Shown: positions 1-14,659 of the stretch, piece by piece
Position numbering within the stretch: position 1 is the first letter of the stretch
Layout of the letters: every line of letters begins with the position of its first letter
Source of the DNA: Chrysomallon squamiferum
Lineage: Eukaryota; Mollusca; Gastropoda; Neomphalida; Peltospiridae
Reading direction: 5' to 3'
DNA length: 64,000 bases
Assembly (NCBI GenBank): GCA_012295275.1
Contig: CM022667.1
Location: forward strand, 3,324,501-3,388,500
Notes under the pieces: generated by a model
The model's database searches: none
What the model was told of the DNA's origin: nothing
What the model saw: the letters and a program-made list of their open reading frames with translations, nothing else
Position numbers and translations under genes: made by a program

Positions 1-764
1 AAAAAAAAAAAAAAAAAAAAAATAAATTAAAATAATAATAATTTCACAAATGTACTGTTAAAAAAAAAAAAATAATAATAATAATAAAAGAAAAAAAGAA
101 TTTCTATAACAAGGTCACTATAATGACCTGCTCAGTTCAACACGAGGCTTCAGTGTGATGGATTCCGCAAAACAGCGCGCTGATTGGTCGAGATAGAATA
201 GTGCTCACCTAACCGCTATTATTCATTTTATTCCGGTCAATTTATCATCGTGTGACAGGAAGACGGACGAGACACGACACGACAATGCATCTACGTCGCC
301 GACGTCCTCTCAGTCTTCCACGAAACGTTAAACTCAATTTGTTTGCTTAATGAAAATAATCTGTCCAACCCCTTCGCTCTTTAACCATGTTTAGCGAAGA
401 AATGTGTTCAGTTTCTTTTTCAGACATCGCTGATTAGAGTTATCTGCCCTTCGATGCCTTGAAGTTGCGTGCCGTAGCTAAATCAGTGCACTGGTGTAAA
501 TGTAAAACTACTAAACACAATTGTTGACGTGCAAATTCCAACAACTATGCTATAAGGAATAATTCTAAGAACAAAATTTCACGTTTCTTCGGTCAGATCA
601 TTAATTTATTTTAAAAAAACAACTGTAATAAATGTTAACTAGTCTGCTTTTCTATTACTAACAAAAATGACATAATTCCATTTCTTACATTCATTTCAAC
701 ACAGTTCTAACATAACAATTTCAGAATACTTCTAACATAATTTTACTACGAACGAAAATGGAAT

Positions 765-796
<32 letters not shown>

Positions 797-1980
797 ACAT
801 AATCTTGCGATTATAACTGACAATACATTTTCTTTCTTTCTTTTTTTTTTTTTTACTTCGAGCAAATTACCCACTCCTCCCCCCACCATCACCCTGTGAT
901 CCAACAAGTTTTTCATTTATTTCTAGTATATGTTTCAACCACTTCAAAATCTTTAACCAACAGCAAAAAAAAAAAAAAAAAAAAATGGCGCCTCGTATCA
1001 ATGAGGTCACGACAACAGTTCGAATAATTCTACTAATAATTACTCCTCTTATAGTTATTAACCAACGAAACGTTCGTCTCTCTCTATATATATTTCTAGC
1101 TGGTTATAATAATTATATCCAACAACTTGACTATTTTATACATTTATTTATTTTTATTTATATTTTTACTACCAGCTGAAATAGTTCCTTCCCTCCTCGC
1201 TGTAAAGCCCCGACTTTTATTACACCATTCTCACAATCACCGGCATTCCACAATCAGCAGAACAGCATTTTGCCGTGTAACATTATCGATTGGTAGGACC
1301 TATGCGTTTTTACCTTATAGATCTCGCGCGTCTAATTGCTTTCTCGTCTGCGCTGGAGCCGCGCCAGCGTCGCGTCTGCTCGGTGTTCATTAAGGGCGCG
1401 CGCTCCGTGCCAAGACGAGGCTGCGGGCACACGAGGGAAGGGGGGGGGCTGAAAAAAACACAAAAAAAAAAACACAACGACGACGCAGAAATCTGCAGGG
1501 ATTGGTGACCAAATATTGATTCGTAAAAAAAAAAAAAAAAAATGTTTTTAGTCAGGTTTGTTTATTACTGTTTGTTTGTCTTATGTTGCTTTTTGATCAA
1601 AATCCCTGCTGAATTTATTTAATTCAACAAATGTACTTTTTGTTAAAACGATTCGGTGATTTGATTGTTTTGTTTGTAAAACTGATGGTTTTTGTCCAGT
1701 TGTTTTTGTTACAATTCCAGTTACAACTACTACTTATACTACAGTAGAACTACTAGTACTGTTACGACAACGACTACTACTACTACTACTACTACTACTG
1801 CTAATTGTTAATAGTTATTCTCTCTCATTCATTTTGAAGGTTATTTTATTTATAAAATTTACATGCAAAGAAAAAGTGTATTTTTACTTCGTCCAAGTGC
1901 ATTTTTCCGTTTTTTTTTTTTTAGACCGTCTTCGAATTATATTTTCTTTTTGATTACATCTTATATTCCCTCTACCGTCC

Positions 1981-1982
<2 letters not shown>

Positions 1983-2054
<72 letters not shown>
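1983..2054. repeat. (CT)n microsatellite
   Basis: A 72-base uninterrupted CT run, followed by TA/CA and GTAT runs to about 2120. The open frames on both strands over it are repeat-encoded. Confidence 0.95.
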
Positions 2055-2055
<1 letters not shown>

Positions 2056-2290
2056 ATATATATACACACACACACAGGTATGTATGTATGTATGTGTGTT
2101 ATCACATATATACACATATATTCACGTTCACGCACATGTACGACACTGTATGACACTGCAGAAACTTACGAGTATTTTCATCGTGTTCTTTATATGTTTG
2201 TAGACGTCTGATTCTGTATGAACCCGAATTCTCTGACATCGTAAACAAAAATAAATTCGCCATTACTGCATGAAAACGACACCTGAGGCA

Positions 2291-2891
<601 letters not shown>

Positions 2892-2930
2892 CAGTGTGCA
2901 TGTGTGTGTGTGTAGAGGTGAATTTTTTTA

Positions 2931-2962
<32 letters not shown>

Positions 2963-3169
2963 GTTTATAATAAAGTAAGATGGCAGTATGAAGAAGATAA
3001 TTTTATTCATCTTATTCTTTATGTATTCCAAACCCATAATTTATCTTACAATACCATATAATACACATCCCATGTATCAAATCATACCGTATTGTAAAAT
3101 ACCACCTTCCGGTAACAAGATGCATGCCAATCCAAACCAAATCACAGATGTGTATGTTTCACACGCGCG

Positions 3170-3172
<3 letters not shown>

Positions 3173-3228
<56 letters not shown>
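3173..3228. repeat. (GT)n microsatellite
   Basis: A 56-base GT run. The Cys-Val and Thr-His frames over it are repeat-encoded. Confidence 0.95.
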
Positions 3229-3229
<1 letters not shown>

Positions 3230-4749
3230 GGTGTTGTGTATCTATGTAAAACAGACATAAAGACAAATAAAGAGACCCAAACGCAAATAGAAGTCGAGAA
3301 AGACAAGTATAGAGAGAGAGCCAGCAAGAGAAAAAACGTAAAAGAGAAGAATTGGGGAAGAAAACGCAGAGAGTCAGAAGTCGTAATCGATGCCGACAGA
3401 AGAGTAGATGTTTTATGCCTCTGCTGCTGCTGGAATAATAAATGAGATGACAAAATTATTTTATCACATAGTATCTGCTTCTACAAACCGCTATTGTACG
3501 AGTGGTTTTTTTCTTCTGTGCTGTGAATTCCTCTGCTCAAGTACGTGCACCGGTACACGACGTAATAGAAATGTTGGAGAGGAAAATTACGTCGTGTTGA
3601 AGGAATGTACAACAGAAATTTTGAAATGGCGTGCTGCGTATGTACCGATGTGTTTACTGGTGTTACAGTTATGTACGCGTGGGTGATGAATGAGTGTGCG
3701 TCAGAGAGTGAGTACGTTCTGATTGGGGAAAATGTAATCGTTCGACAAAATTAGGGTAAATTTATGAACAGGTCATGTATCATGTATCATGTTATTATTT
3801 TTTTCTTATTGTAACAGCATGGTAAGTGTTGTAGTAACAATGGGTTCGGTTGTACTTTAGTAATAATGGTGGTAGTTGTAGAACTCGTAGTAGTTGTAGT
3901 AATAGTAATGCTTGCTGTCGTTGTAGTAGTACTGTTGGCAGTAGTGGCAGTCATAGTAATAATGCTAGTTGTACTAGGAATAGTACAGGTATTTGTGGTC
4001 GTCGTTGTTGTTGTCGATGATGTTACTACATATGATCAGTTGTAGTAATTGCAGTTGTGTAGTTTTGCAGGACCAGCAGCAATAACAGCGTCAAAAAGTA
4101 ACGTCAATAATGAAATAACGTCAACAACAACAACAACAATAGTGCAAAAAAGAAACTATGGAAAACAATGAGCCAAGTTTTCAACAACAACAACAACAAA
4201 AAAATGACTGGGATGTCATCATCATCATCATTATCATCATCATCTTTATTATAACCTTTTTTTTTTTTTTTTTTTTTTTCCTTACAACATTATTCATTTA
4301 AAAAAAAAAATTAACGTTTATGCTTAAAATGTAGACTGAGCGACTCGGAATCAAAAACCGGGCAAGCTTAAAAATGAAGAGATTTTTTTTTTTTTTTTTT
4401 TTTTTACTTTTTTTCGTGAACGCTGAGCTAAATAAACTGTTTGAGAAATCAATAGAGAAGACGACGCGAAGGCAGGACTTCTCTTCCCCTCAGCCAGACA
4501 CAGTGCCAGCAGTCTCACTCGAACAACTCGCCAAAATGACACGAACAGACTTAACAAGTCTGTTGTCCATGGCAGCAGAAGAACCTCCGGTGAAGTGTCC
4601 CAGACACGATAGCGAACGACGTCGTCCGCGTTGGGGTCAGCATCAAACGTGCACCACTCCCACGTCAGTGGTCGTGATCAGTGTCGTGGTCGTTTCAGTC
4701 AGTGAATGTGAGATACACGTAAACTCACACACATGTAACATATATAGTT

Positions 4750-4879
4750 ATATGTTTGTGTATTATATATATATATATGTATGAATGTATATGTATCTGT
4801 ATGTATATATGTATATATATATGTGTGTGTGTATATATATATATATATGTATGTATATGTATCTATGTATGTATGTATG

Positions 4880-4916
<37 letters not shown>

Positions 4917-4972
4917 GTGTATATATAAATATGTATGTATGTATATGTATGTTTGTATATAATATACACAAA
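4750..4972. repeat. (TA)n/(TG)n/(TATG)n compound microsatellite
   Basis: Mixed TA, TG and TATG repeats fill the interval and generate overlapping Tyr/Ile/Val/Cys open frames on both strands. There is no sign of a real gene. Confidence 0.9.
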
Positions 4973-6238
4973 TGCGCGCACACAGATTAAACCCGTTCAA
5001 TTCATGAATTCAGTCAAATATGAAATGGTGGATGAATACATTCAGTAATAACTGTTTTTAATAGTATTATTATCTATCTGTCTGCCTGTCTATCTATCTA
5101 TTTACATACTTATTTATTTATTTATTCCGTGAAAGGAGATAATCGTTAACTTTCTAAGACTGACGGAGATGTTGCACAGTACTATTTCTGACTCGCTTTT
5201 ACCAAAAACAGACATGACTGGTTTTAGCTAAAGAGCGTCGTGGCGGTAAATCAGAGCTCGCGCGGTTATCTGTTTGATCCCCCCCCCCCCCGAAACTCGC
5301 TCCGTGTGTTGTTTACGTCATAGCGCATAGCGTTATTCCGCATCACCGCCCACGTAGTGTGGTAATCCGCGGCGCTATAATACCGTCGTGATATTTACAA
5401 AACAACTGCTTGATACTATTCACTGATAAAACATAACAAACAAAAAAAAAAAACAAACAAAAAAACAAAAAAAAACCACTATCGATCACAACATGTACAA
5501 ATTTTATAGAGACATAAATCAATAATTTATTTACTTCTGTTTTTAATTGCAGTTTATTACTTCAAGACGATTTCGAAAAATGGCGGTCATGTTTGCGATT
5601 AAATGTTAACTACTTCTTCGGGAAAATGTCAAAATTGCCAGAATTCTGCAGACCTTTATCCCCCACCACCACCACCACCATCTGCCTTTATAATTAGGAT
5701 AATTTTCGTAGAAAACAGAAAATTATTCTACTGCCCACCCAAATGCTTTTTGCCCCAGGACGTTAATGTCACTTCCTACTAGAACCCCAAACCAGCGATG
5801 GCATAAAATGCGAACTGCTGCGCTAGTTATAAATAAAATGTCGTTAGAGTCCGGCGTTTGGCTGTTTTTGTTACGCCGTTTCCGGCCAGTGACGTGCTTT
5901 CCATGCAAAGGAGGAGTGTAGTAACGACAGAAATAGTATAAACCTTATACACGCTGGGCTTTTTCTTTTTCTTTTATTTTTTACGTTTTTATTTTTTTTA
6001 TTTTTTTTTTTTTTGAAAAGGCCAAATCGATAAATGATATAGTTCAAGATGCGATCGATACATTCTTCAAATATAAAAACAGACAAGCAGACTGGTCTGA
6101 GACTGTTGGCCTAAATTTAGACTAATCGTCCATTCCAACGGAAGTTGTTAACCTCAATAACGTCCGTGATCAGACGTCACCTGTATGGGTTTTCTTTATC
6201 TTCCCGATCTCAGTGCAAGCTTCTTTTTACCAGATTTC

Positions 6239-6239
<1 letters not shown>

Positions 6240-6294
<55 letters not shown>
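6240..6294. repeat. (ATT)n microsatellite
   Basis: An 18-unit ATT run with short TTG units following it. Confidence 0.95.
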
Positions 6295-6295
<1 letters not shown>

Positions 6296-6792
6296 TGTAG
6301 CTGTTGTTGTTATTGTTGACTAATCTGTGTAATCGCTTGATGAAAACAAATACTAATTTTAAAAACTAATAACAACAAGAACAAAAATTATTAATTCAGT
6401 TTTTTGTCATAAGCAGTACTGTGACAAATTATACAATTCTAAAAGGTTTCTTTTTTCAGTTCAGAAAGTAACTCCGACAAAAGAGTCAAATCCAGTTAAA
6501 AGTAGAGAAAAAGTAATTTATAGTTATTTATAAAATGTCTGATAGTATTATCTAGTCATGATATATTTTCAGAACGTTTTAACTAATACTTTTAGCTGAA
6601 TATCGTATAATTAATTTATTCTTATATATAAAATACCCGCACAATAATTATGTGCATCATACTCTTCTCATTTTCATTTGGTCTTCTTATGATCTCTGTG
6701 TCTGTCTGTCTCTCTCTTTCTCTTTCTCTGTCTATCTATCTATCATCTCTATCTGTGTAAATCTCTATCCTTCTCTTTCCACACATAGACTT

Positions 6793-6796
<4 letters not shown>

Positions 6797-6856
<60 letters not shown>

Positions 6857-6870
6857 CAACAACAACAACA
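6797..6870. repeat. (AAT)n then (AAC)n microsatellite
   Basis: About 18 AAT units pass directly into about six AAC units, consistent with a point change spread by slippage. Confidence 0.95.
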
Positions 6871-7490
6871 GTGATTCATATCTGGAACATGGCAATAAAT
6901 GTGAAGAAGGAAATCTCTGCTTCTGTTCTTTTCTCTTGATTATGAGATCATTACGTTGTCGCTAACATTAAACCAGATAGAAGTGTTAACAAGATGAACG
7001 TGTAACAAAGGGGATGCTACGTGTCAGAAACACGTGCACTCAGTGATGTGGAATACCGTGATTTCCTCATTAATGTTTTTTTTTTTTTTTTTTTACCGTG
7101 GATCCATCAGTTTTGTGTTTGTTTCACAATTAACACATTTGTGACACGTTACAGGGACAAACCAGCGTTGTTAATTAATATGACAACAATATAAAAAAAA
7201 AAATAAAGAAAACAAGCTGATAACACGTAGCTGATGCAAGTGGTAAAATTGTCTTCACGTAACTATTAAGTATGTTACATAACGAAGGATCAAACCCACC
7301 CGTTATTTTAAACAGAAATAAATATCGCTTAAAAGAACTAAGATAATTAAGAATCTACGTAATCACCATTCTCGATAATAAAAATCGTTGAGCAACCATC
7401 ATCAAAAAAAAAAAAAAAAAAAAAAAATCTGGTTTTCTACCTTCTTACAATAAACACTAAATAAGAAACGATACCGTTGTAACATTATTA

Positions 7491-7523
<33 letters not shown>

Positions 7524-7934
7524 TTAACCTACTACCATGCTGTCTATTGTTAACACAAGGTCACAGAATATCCTCAGAACCACCATCTTCAATAACAAGA
7601 TCTTTAAACCAACATCTTCCAACACTGGCTCTTTCTACAGACTTCTAATAAGAACTAAAACAAATTACAGGACCGTTGTAACATCTTTTCTAATTAATCT
7701 GCTAGCTTATATCAATACCAGCGTTCACATCAGCCTCCTGTATGAAGAAACACATGATTTTTGTGTCTGTAATTTATTTAGAAATATTTCAGATATCTCC
7801 TTCACTGAAAACTGAATTATCTGAAGCCATAAAGAATATATTTCGCTGAAGTTAAAAGCAAAAATCCTTGCTAGAAACACAGAACAAAAAGACAGGTTAC
7901 TTCGAGCAGACTTATCGGTAATGTTCCTTAGTGT

Positions 7935-8430
7935 TTATTAATATTATTATCCTGAAAACTTATCACTGGTTATAAATATTATCATCCTGTATAACCTATC
8001 ACTGGTTATTAATATTAATATTATATTACATACATAAATACCACTGGCGATCAGACTGTATACTTATCACTGGTTATTAAATTTATACTGTATACATACC
8101 AATGGCTATTAATATTATACTGTATACTTATCATTGGTTAAAATATTATCCTGTATACTTATTAAAGTTATAGCACTGTAAATGTATCATTGGTTACCAC
8201 TGTTATGGTACTGTTGTATTATTCATCGTTTATTAATGTTATGGTACTGTATATCTTGTTATCAGTATTTATTAACGTTACGGTACTGTATACCTGTGAA
8301 GTTATCAGTATTTATTAACGTTACGGTACTGTATACCTATGAAGTTATCAGTATTTATTAACGTTACGGTACTGTATACCCATGAAGTTATCAGTATTTA
8401 TTAACGTTACGGTAATGCTGTACTTATCAA
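7935..8430. repeat. 43-bp tandem repeat with a divergence gradient
   Basis: Copies start at 8259, 8302, 8345 and 8388 (TTATCAGTATTTATTAACGT...) with an exact 43-bp period and almost no differences. To the left, from about 7935, lie degenerate relatives with the core TATCACTGGTTATTAATATT and CTGTATAC at irregular spacing. An open frame crosses the right edge but resembles no family. Confidence 0.88.
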
Positions 8431-9656
8431 TGGCTATTAACGATCAGTGCATCTTTAACATCAGTTTCGCCAGACAGGTGATGATACGAAAATACACCGT
8501 CCTTGTAGCATCTTATACCGTACTCAGTCTCACTCACCTCGCTGTGTATTCAGTCGGTGTTTGATTAGATTAGTCTATATTTAGTAGCAGACCATTCATT
8601 TTAGGAACGACGGGACGCGGGATCGATACTTTTCGGTGCGTCTGTTGAGATCTACGGCGTTCCAGCCAGTACGACTGGTTTTTATCAAGGTCACGTATTC
8701 TTATAATTTTCCCCGAGAAATTCTTGCGAAAGATATGTCGCGTTGTTTGTTAATCGTTATATGCGGGTTACGAATTTTACAAAATTTCAGTACAAAAGTA
8801 TGTGATTAATTATTTTTATTCGTTTATTATAATTATTAAGGGAGAAAAGGGATTTGATGCGCGTGAATTGGTCTTTTACTCGTTACAGTTTTGGTTCTAA
8901 TGCTAATGTATTTGTATATTTTATATAAATTTTTAATTGTTAAATAATTAAAACAGTTATCCATCCATCCATCCATTTTTAATCTAGCTTTCTCTCTGTA
9001 TCAATTTGTCGATCAATATATGTGTCTATCTATCTATCTATCTTATCTGAATAATACACTTCGTCATATAATTATTTTTAGAAATTTATTTACTATTTTA
9101 TTTTAAATAGCATTTGTAAAAATAAAATTAAAAAAAATAAAATAGAATAAGTGAAAAAAAATCTGTCTCTTTGCAAACGACTTGATTTATATTATTCTCC
9201 AATTACTAAGTTAATAGACCTTTCTCCCAGCTTCATTAATTCTGACTGATCGCTGAAAACATTGTAAACTCGGGAATTTCTTGAATAAAAAAAACACAAA
9301 AAACCACACAAAAATACAGCAATTTATTATTATGAATAGGATCGTGCCTGCCGTTAACGAAAGGAACAAAGTCTTCCCAGAAGACTCGGCAGAGAGTTCG
9401 GTACGAGCGGAAAGAGAGACGAAGATGAAGTTTTGTCATGGATACGTGTTCGTGATGTCTGCGAGAGTGGTGCCGCGGGGAATTGTGGGTATCGGTTTAC
9501 CGTATTTGTGCTAATGAGTTGCGTCCGTTGTTATGGAAATTCGTTCTGTGAAATTACGTAAGACGTGGAGCACGCAGCTGGACTTTTCCTTCTGCGTGGA
9601 TGATTCGGATTCGATCCAGAGCCGCTTCGTGATGATTTGTGATGACGACTGATTGA

Positions 9657-9658
<2 letters not shown>

Positions 9659-9712
<54 letters not shown>

Positions 9713-9787
9713 TGTTTCTATTATTGTTGTTGTTCTTACTGTTCTTCTTGTTCTTATTACTATTGTTCTTTTTATTATTATTATTAT

Positions 9788-9841
<54 letters not shown>

Positions 9842-9915
9842 CAGCAGCAGCAGTAGTAGAAGTAGTAATAGTAGTAGTAGTTGTAGCTGTACTATTGTTA
9901 TTATTATTATTATTA
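9659..9915. repeat. (ATT)n and (GTA)n/(GCA)n microsatellites
   Basis: Two trinucleotide tracts (9659-9710 and about 9773-9915) are separated by TTG/TTC-rich sequence. The poly-Leu, poly-Val, poly-Asn and poly-Thr frames here come from these tracts. Confidence 0.95.
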
Positions 9916-10113
9916 CAGTCATACACTGGTTAGGAGTTGGTTTGACGAAAGAGTTAGGAGATGAGTGTGTCAGAAGAATAGTAGATGATTGAGATGAAAT
10001 GGCTGATATCTGATTTAGGAGAGTAATTGATGAAATATTTACGAATATTGTTCATGATCATAAATACTGTATTTACTGAAATACGCAGATGGGAATATAC
10101 ATTATATATATAT

Positions 10114-10144
<31 letters not shown>

Positions 10145-10415
10145 TAGATGGATGGATGGATGTAGAGCAGAGTGTTCAGTGAATGTTATAAGATAAGACA
10201 GGGCGGAGAGAGTGAAGTGAAAGGTGGGAGCAATAAAGGTAGAACCTCTTCACGACCTTCACGTGCAGGCGCCTGGCACGGTTCCAACACGCGAGGCACG
10301 AGACGAAGTCGATGAACTTCCCGCTTGAATCTGTGTGCAAACGTATTCATTATTCAATTAGGCAGCGCTCTCAACATCCCTTGGCAATAGCACCACACCA
10401 AAACAACCAGTTCGT

Positions 10416-10417
<2 letters not shown>

Positions 10418-10454
<37 letters not shown>
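10418..10454. repeat. (CA)n microsatellite
   Basis: An uninterrupted CA run of about 18 units. Confidence 0.95.
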
Positions 10455-10458
<4 letters not shown>

Positions 10459-10656
10459 GCCCCAGAGTCCGCGTCCAGGACTCCCGATCACATTTCACAG
10501 AGTCAGAGACAGAAAATCTCATCTCGAGACGTCGCAGATTTTAAATAGATTTTTTTTTAAACAGTTAAGAGTTTTTACGTGATTGTCTTACTTTCGTTTT
10601 CTGTTCTGGTACTGTTGTTTCTCTCTAAATAATATTATTATCTTATTCCCTTTGAG

Positions 10657-10767
<111 letters not shown>

Positions 10768-11189
10768 TTTAATATGCATGTATATATGTATGTATGTATG
10801 TTTGTGTGCGTATTTCTGTCACATGATCTCTCTGTATTACTCTATATTAATTTTAGACACGTGTGTGTAAGAGTAAGCCAGTGTATATGTTATACCTCTG
10901 TTTCAGTTTAAGCAGTGACTAATGTCTAAACAATGAATTGTTTAGTAACACTTACATTTAACAATTCCACTCATTAGTGAGTCATTTCCTAAATGTTGAA
11001 TGTGAATCAGAACACTTGCGTGAATGTTTTTCACCTTCGTCAGCGCTGAGATGAAGGAGTCCAGAGAGTCAAATATTCACCCAGTTAAAAACAGAACATT
11101 TGTTTTCACTCAGCTTTTACATGACAAAGACTCACGTTGTTTGTTTTCATATACATTATATTTCATATTAAAGAAATAGATGAATAAAT

Positions 11190-11197
11190 ATATAAAA

Positions 11198-11252
<55 letters not shown>
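11190..11252. repeat. (AAAT)n microsatellite
   Basis: About 15 tetranucleotide units. Confidence 0.95.
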
Positions 11253-12115
11253 GTCAATATTTTAATATATTTTTAAGATACCCAGTTAATGATCATTGAT
11301 TAGAATGTGGAAAACAATCTAACAGGTTTACACAGATCCCACTGTAACTCCAACCAATTCCCTCAACTTAGCACAAAAATGTTACATATTAAATGTAATT
11401 GAAAAATAAACCGGTTTTTTCTGGTTAAACTTTTAACTTCTGGAAAAATAATTTTTACATTAGTAATAATCTAGCCATGCAATCTTTAACTGCTGTTGGC
11501 GAAACGGTATTTCGTTCTTTCTTTCCGTTTTTGTTAATTAAAAATATGTATTTTCCAGATTATGCCAGACGTCTGCAAATGATGAGTGCGGAACTATGAA
11601 TCCCCGTATTCAGCCGAAATCAATCTCAGTGTTACTGCAGCCGACCAGACTGGGGAAGTTAACAAATAATGCCTCAAGATGATTTAGCTTTATCAGCACA
11701 ATAATGATAACCACACGACAAATCACACAGCCTCTCTTTCATTCTTATCATGGCGGCTGCTGCACTTGACTACAACGACTTCACATCTCAAGAGACGTCG
11801 TCGTGATAGCAGACGTAACAGATAATGGGGAAAACTATTTAACAAAAAGACGATGAGACAGACGGTGTAGTTGTTGGAAGTTAAACAGTGCTGTGGTTTA
11901 GAAGGAGGAAGTAGTTTGTAGTTCATATTCAATTGTGGTACTTGTGCACTTTTTTCTTCTTTTTTTTTTGGCGTTTTTTTGTTTTTTGTTTTTCGTGCAT
12001 GTAATAAAGATTAGTTTAACTATTACAGTTATGCAGATTGATACTTTCAGAATGTATAAAGATATATAATGACATTCCCAGAATACATATTTGCATGAGA
12101 TGACTGTATGCACAT

Positions 12116-12330
12116 ATAAGTGTACATACATACGTACATACGTACATACATATATACATACATACTCATACATATATACATACATACTCATACATATATA
12201 CATACAGACAGACATACATAGAGAGAGAGAGAGAAAGAGCGAGCGAGGAGAGACACACACAAACACACACTCACACACACTCACACTCAAACACACTCAC
12301 ACTCAACACACACACAAACACACAAATACA
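12116..12330. repeat. (ATAC)n, (GA)n and (CA)n compound repeat
   Basis: TACA/TACG repeats are followed by a short GAGA run and then imperfect CACA/CACT repeats. Confidence 0.9.
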
Positions 12331-12570
12331 CCCAATAATTGTAAAATATTGTTTCGTGTATTACAGAAAATAGAGAGTGTTTTAAATTTTAGGTATCAGG
12401 TTCTGTCTAATTGTTATTGTTAGTATTTACAGAGAAGAGATAAGAATAATATTGTATTTTACCCCTTACATGATTTCCTCGTTTATCTAGCATGAAACTG
12501 TTAGTGTGTTAGAAAGAGTAGAGTGTGTATTACCTGTAATCTTTATCTGATAAACTGTTTTTCAGTACAC

Positions 12571-12850
12571 TGTTAGAAATATCAGAAAGTACATATTATC
12601 AGAAAGTACAATTTAGCCAAGAGTTTGGTTTTTAATACCCTGTTAGAATGTTAGAAATATCAGAAAGTACATATTATCAGAAAGTACAATTTAGCCAAGA
12701 GTTGGTTTTTAATACCCTGTTAGTATGTTAGAAATATCAGAAAGTACATATTATCTTTACACTTTAGCTAAGAGTTTGGTTTTAAATACCCTGTTAGTAT
12801 GTTAGAACTGACAGAGTGTATTATCTTTTCCATACAGCGTTAGTATGTTA
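12571..12850. repeat. About 77-bp tandem repeat, 3.5 copies
   Basis: The motif TGTTAGAAATATCAGAAAGT recurs at 12571, 12649 and 12726, with a degraded copy at 12800. Periods are 78, 77 and 74 bases. Inside the unit, AGAAAGTACA is itself repeated in the first two copies. Confidence 0.88.
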
Positions 12851-13921
12851 GCGTTCTTAAAAACTTTACTAATTCCCACAGAAGCCGATACCGAGACGCG
12901 ATAACACTATCTACGGTTCCTAAAACTAGCGACTCAGCCGTTTCTTTCATGCTTCGCCGAGTTTGATCTGGAAAGCTAACTGTGTGCTTGCACGCGAAAT
13001 CAGTGCGCTAGGAAATTACTATCTGCGCCATTAACTGTGTTCCATTCTGGTTACCATCAACGTCTTCGCTAAGGTAGCCGAAATTAGGCCTTCGGTTACC
13101 GCTTTAAACGAATTTGCGGTACTTTACGATGTTTAAGGCTCGAATAAATACAAGACTGGAAGAAGAAGAAGAAGAAGAAGGTTAATTTCGGAAAGTTGGA
13201 AAAAAAAAAAAAAAAATCTCTGGTGTTTTGTTTACATTAATATAAAGTGCACTTGATAACTCGTTCCGTGGTCGGTGCAGCCGGAAGTTACTATGTTTAT
13301 GACTTCCGGTACCTTACACTTTCCAACGTTCTTAAATGTTTTAAGAGTCACCTGTTAAACACTTTATTGGACGTCACGATTTCCGTTCCTTAGATAATGA
13401 TAATTATCTAACCACTTTCTCCTTAGCAAAATAAAAAAAATAAAAATAAAATAATAAAATGTCAAAATCTTCCGCTCAGATACAAATCATGCACACGTAT
13501 TTTCTTTCTCTGTAATACACACACAATCACACACAACAACCAAACAAGCAAATTATGATATAAGTATTACCCAATACGCTTTTAATATTGTTCTTTTTCT
13601 CCTTTTTATTTATTTTTTCCTATGCCAATATCTTCAGAAATGTATATATATATTTATAATATGTGATGAAATCATTAAAAACAAACAAAAATAAATAAAA
13701 CATTTTCCAGCATCCTTGAAGTAATTAACAATTTAATTCCTATAATCACAACATTAATCATCATCTGCCTCGATTTCTTGGATTACTTAAAACAAAATGA
13801 AATGCAGTAAAACATTCGCTAGTTTTACAATTACTCCCAGCTATGTCCGCCATATTAATTACCAGAATTATTAGGAAGGGGCTTCGGGGGAGAAAAAGAT
13901 CTCTCTGCTCAGCTGCCCGGT

Positions 13922-13942
13922 GGTCACGTGACCTAGCACGTG
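13922..13942. promoter_or_regulatory. Paired CACGTG E-boxes, the first in a 12-base palindrome
   Basis: GGTCACGTGACC at 13922-13933 is a perfect palindrome containing the 10-base bHLH-ZIP core known as the CLEAR motif (TFEB/MITF class, also bound by USF). A second CACGTG lies at 13937-13942. They sit in a GC-richer island within AT-rich DNA. Enhancer function is inferred only. Confidence 0.3.
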
Positions 13943-14622
13943 ATCTTCTGCTGGACGCGAATTAAGGAGGACTCGCCATCGGCAGTGCACTGGCAACGTT
14001 GACTCGAGCATGGCATTGCCATGGAAACCGGTTAATCATTATACCTGTTTCTCATTAGTTCCACCACTAGAGAGCGCGCGCGTGTGTCCTATTTTTCTCC
14101 GGTACCTTGGCAGTTTGTCGGTGAAACTATTCGCCAACTGCGAAGCACATTTACAAGCGTGTATCTCCCGTTCGGCCTTGTTAATAACAGTGCTTTTTGT
14201 TTGTCTTCCCTTTTCGCCTGTTGTTGTTTCGTTGTTTTACTTCACTCTGTGAGTAAATATAATCTATCCACGCTCGCTGGCTTTACGCAGAGGTGGGAGA
14301 AAATAAATCGATACGACATGTAAACATCAAATTAATTTCTCCTCGTCCGCACATGTTCGTATTAATTATTGTGTAACTGGTGGATTCGGCTGGTGGAGCC
14401 ACGTAGCCAAGTCACGTTGTTGGGTTTTTTTTTTTTTTTTTTTTTCTGCAGTTTAGTACGTTTTCGTCGACTGGTCCCTTGTCATCGCATAACGAAGCCA
14501 GCTCGGAACATCGATTGGCGACGTGATTATTCTAGAAAAATCGGTCTTCGCGTTTTCGTTCCGGGTCATTCTAACCATACGTTAAAATTGTCTCCAGTGA
14601 TTCTTTTTATTTTTATTAGTAT

Positions 14623-14659
<37 letters not shown>

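Noticed and set aside
9554-9933. Long poly-Leu, poly-Asn and poly-Val frames
   Set aside because: These are direct translations of ATT and GTA microsatellites.
14010-14323. Two overlapping 80-codon plus-strand frames
   Set aside because: They have no family resemblance and no splice context, and lie in a GC-richer block more easily explained as regulatory.
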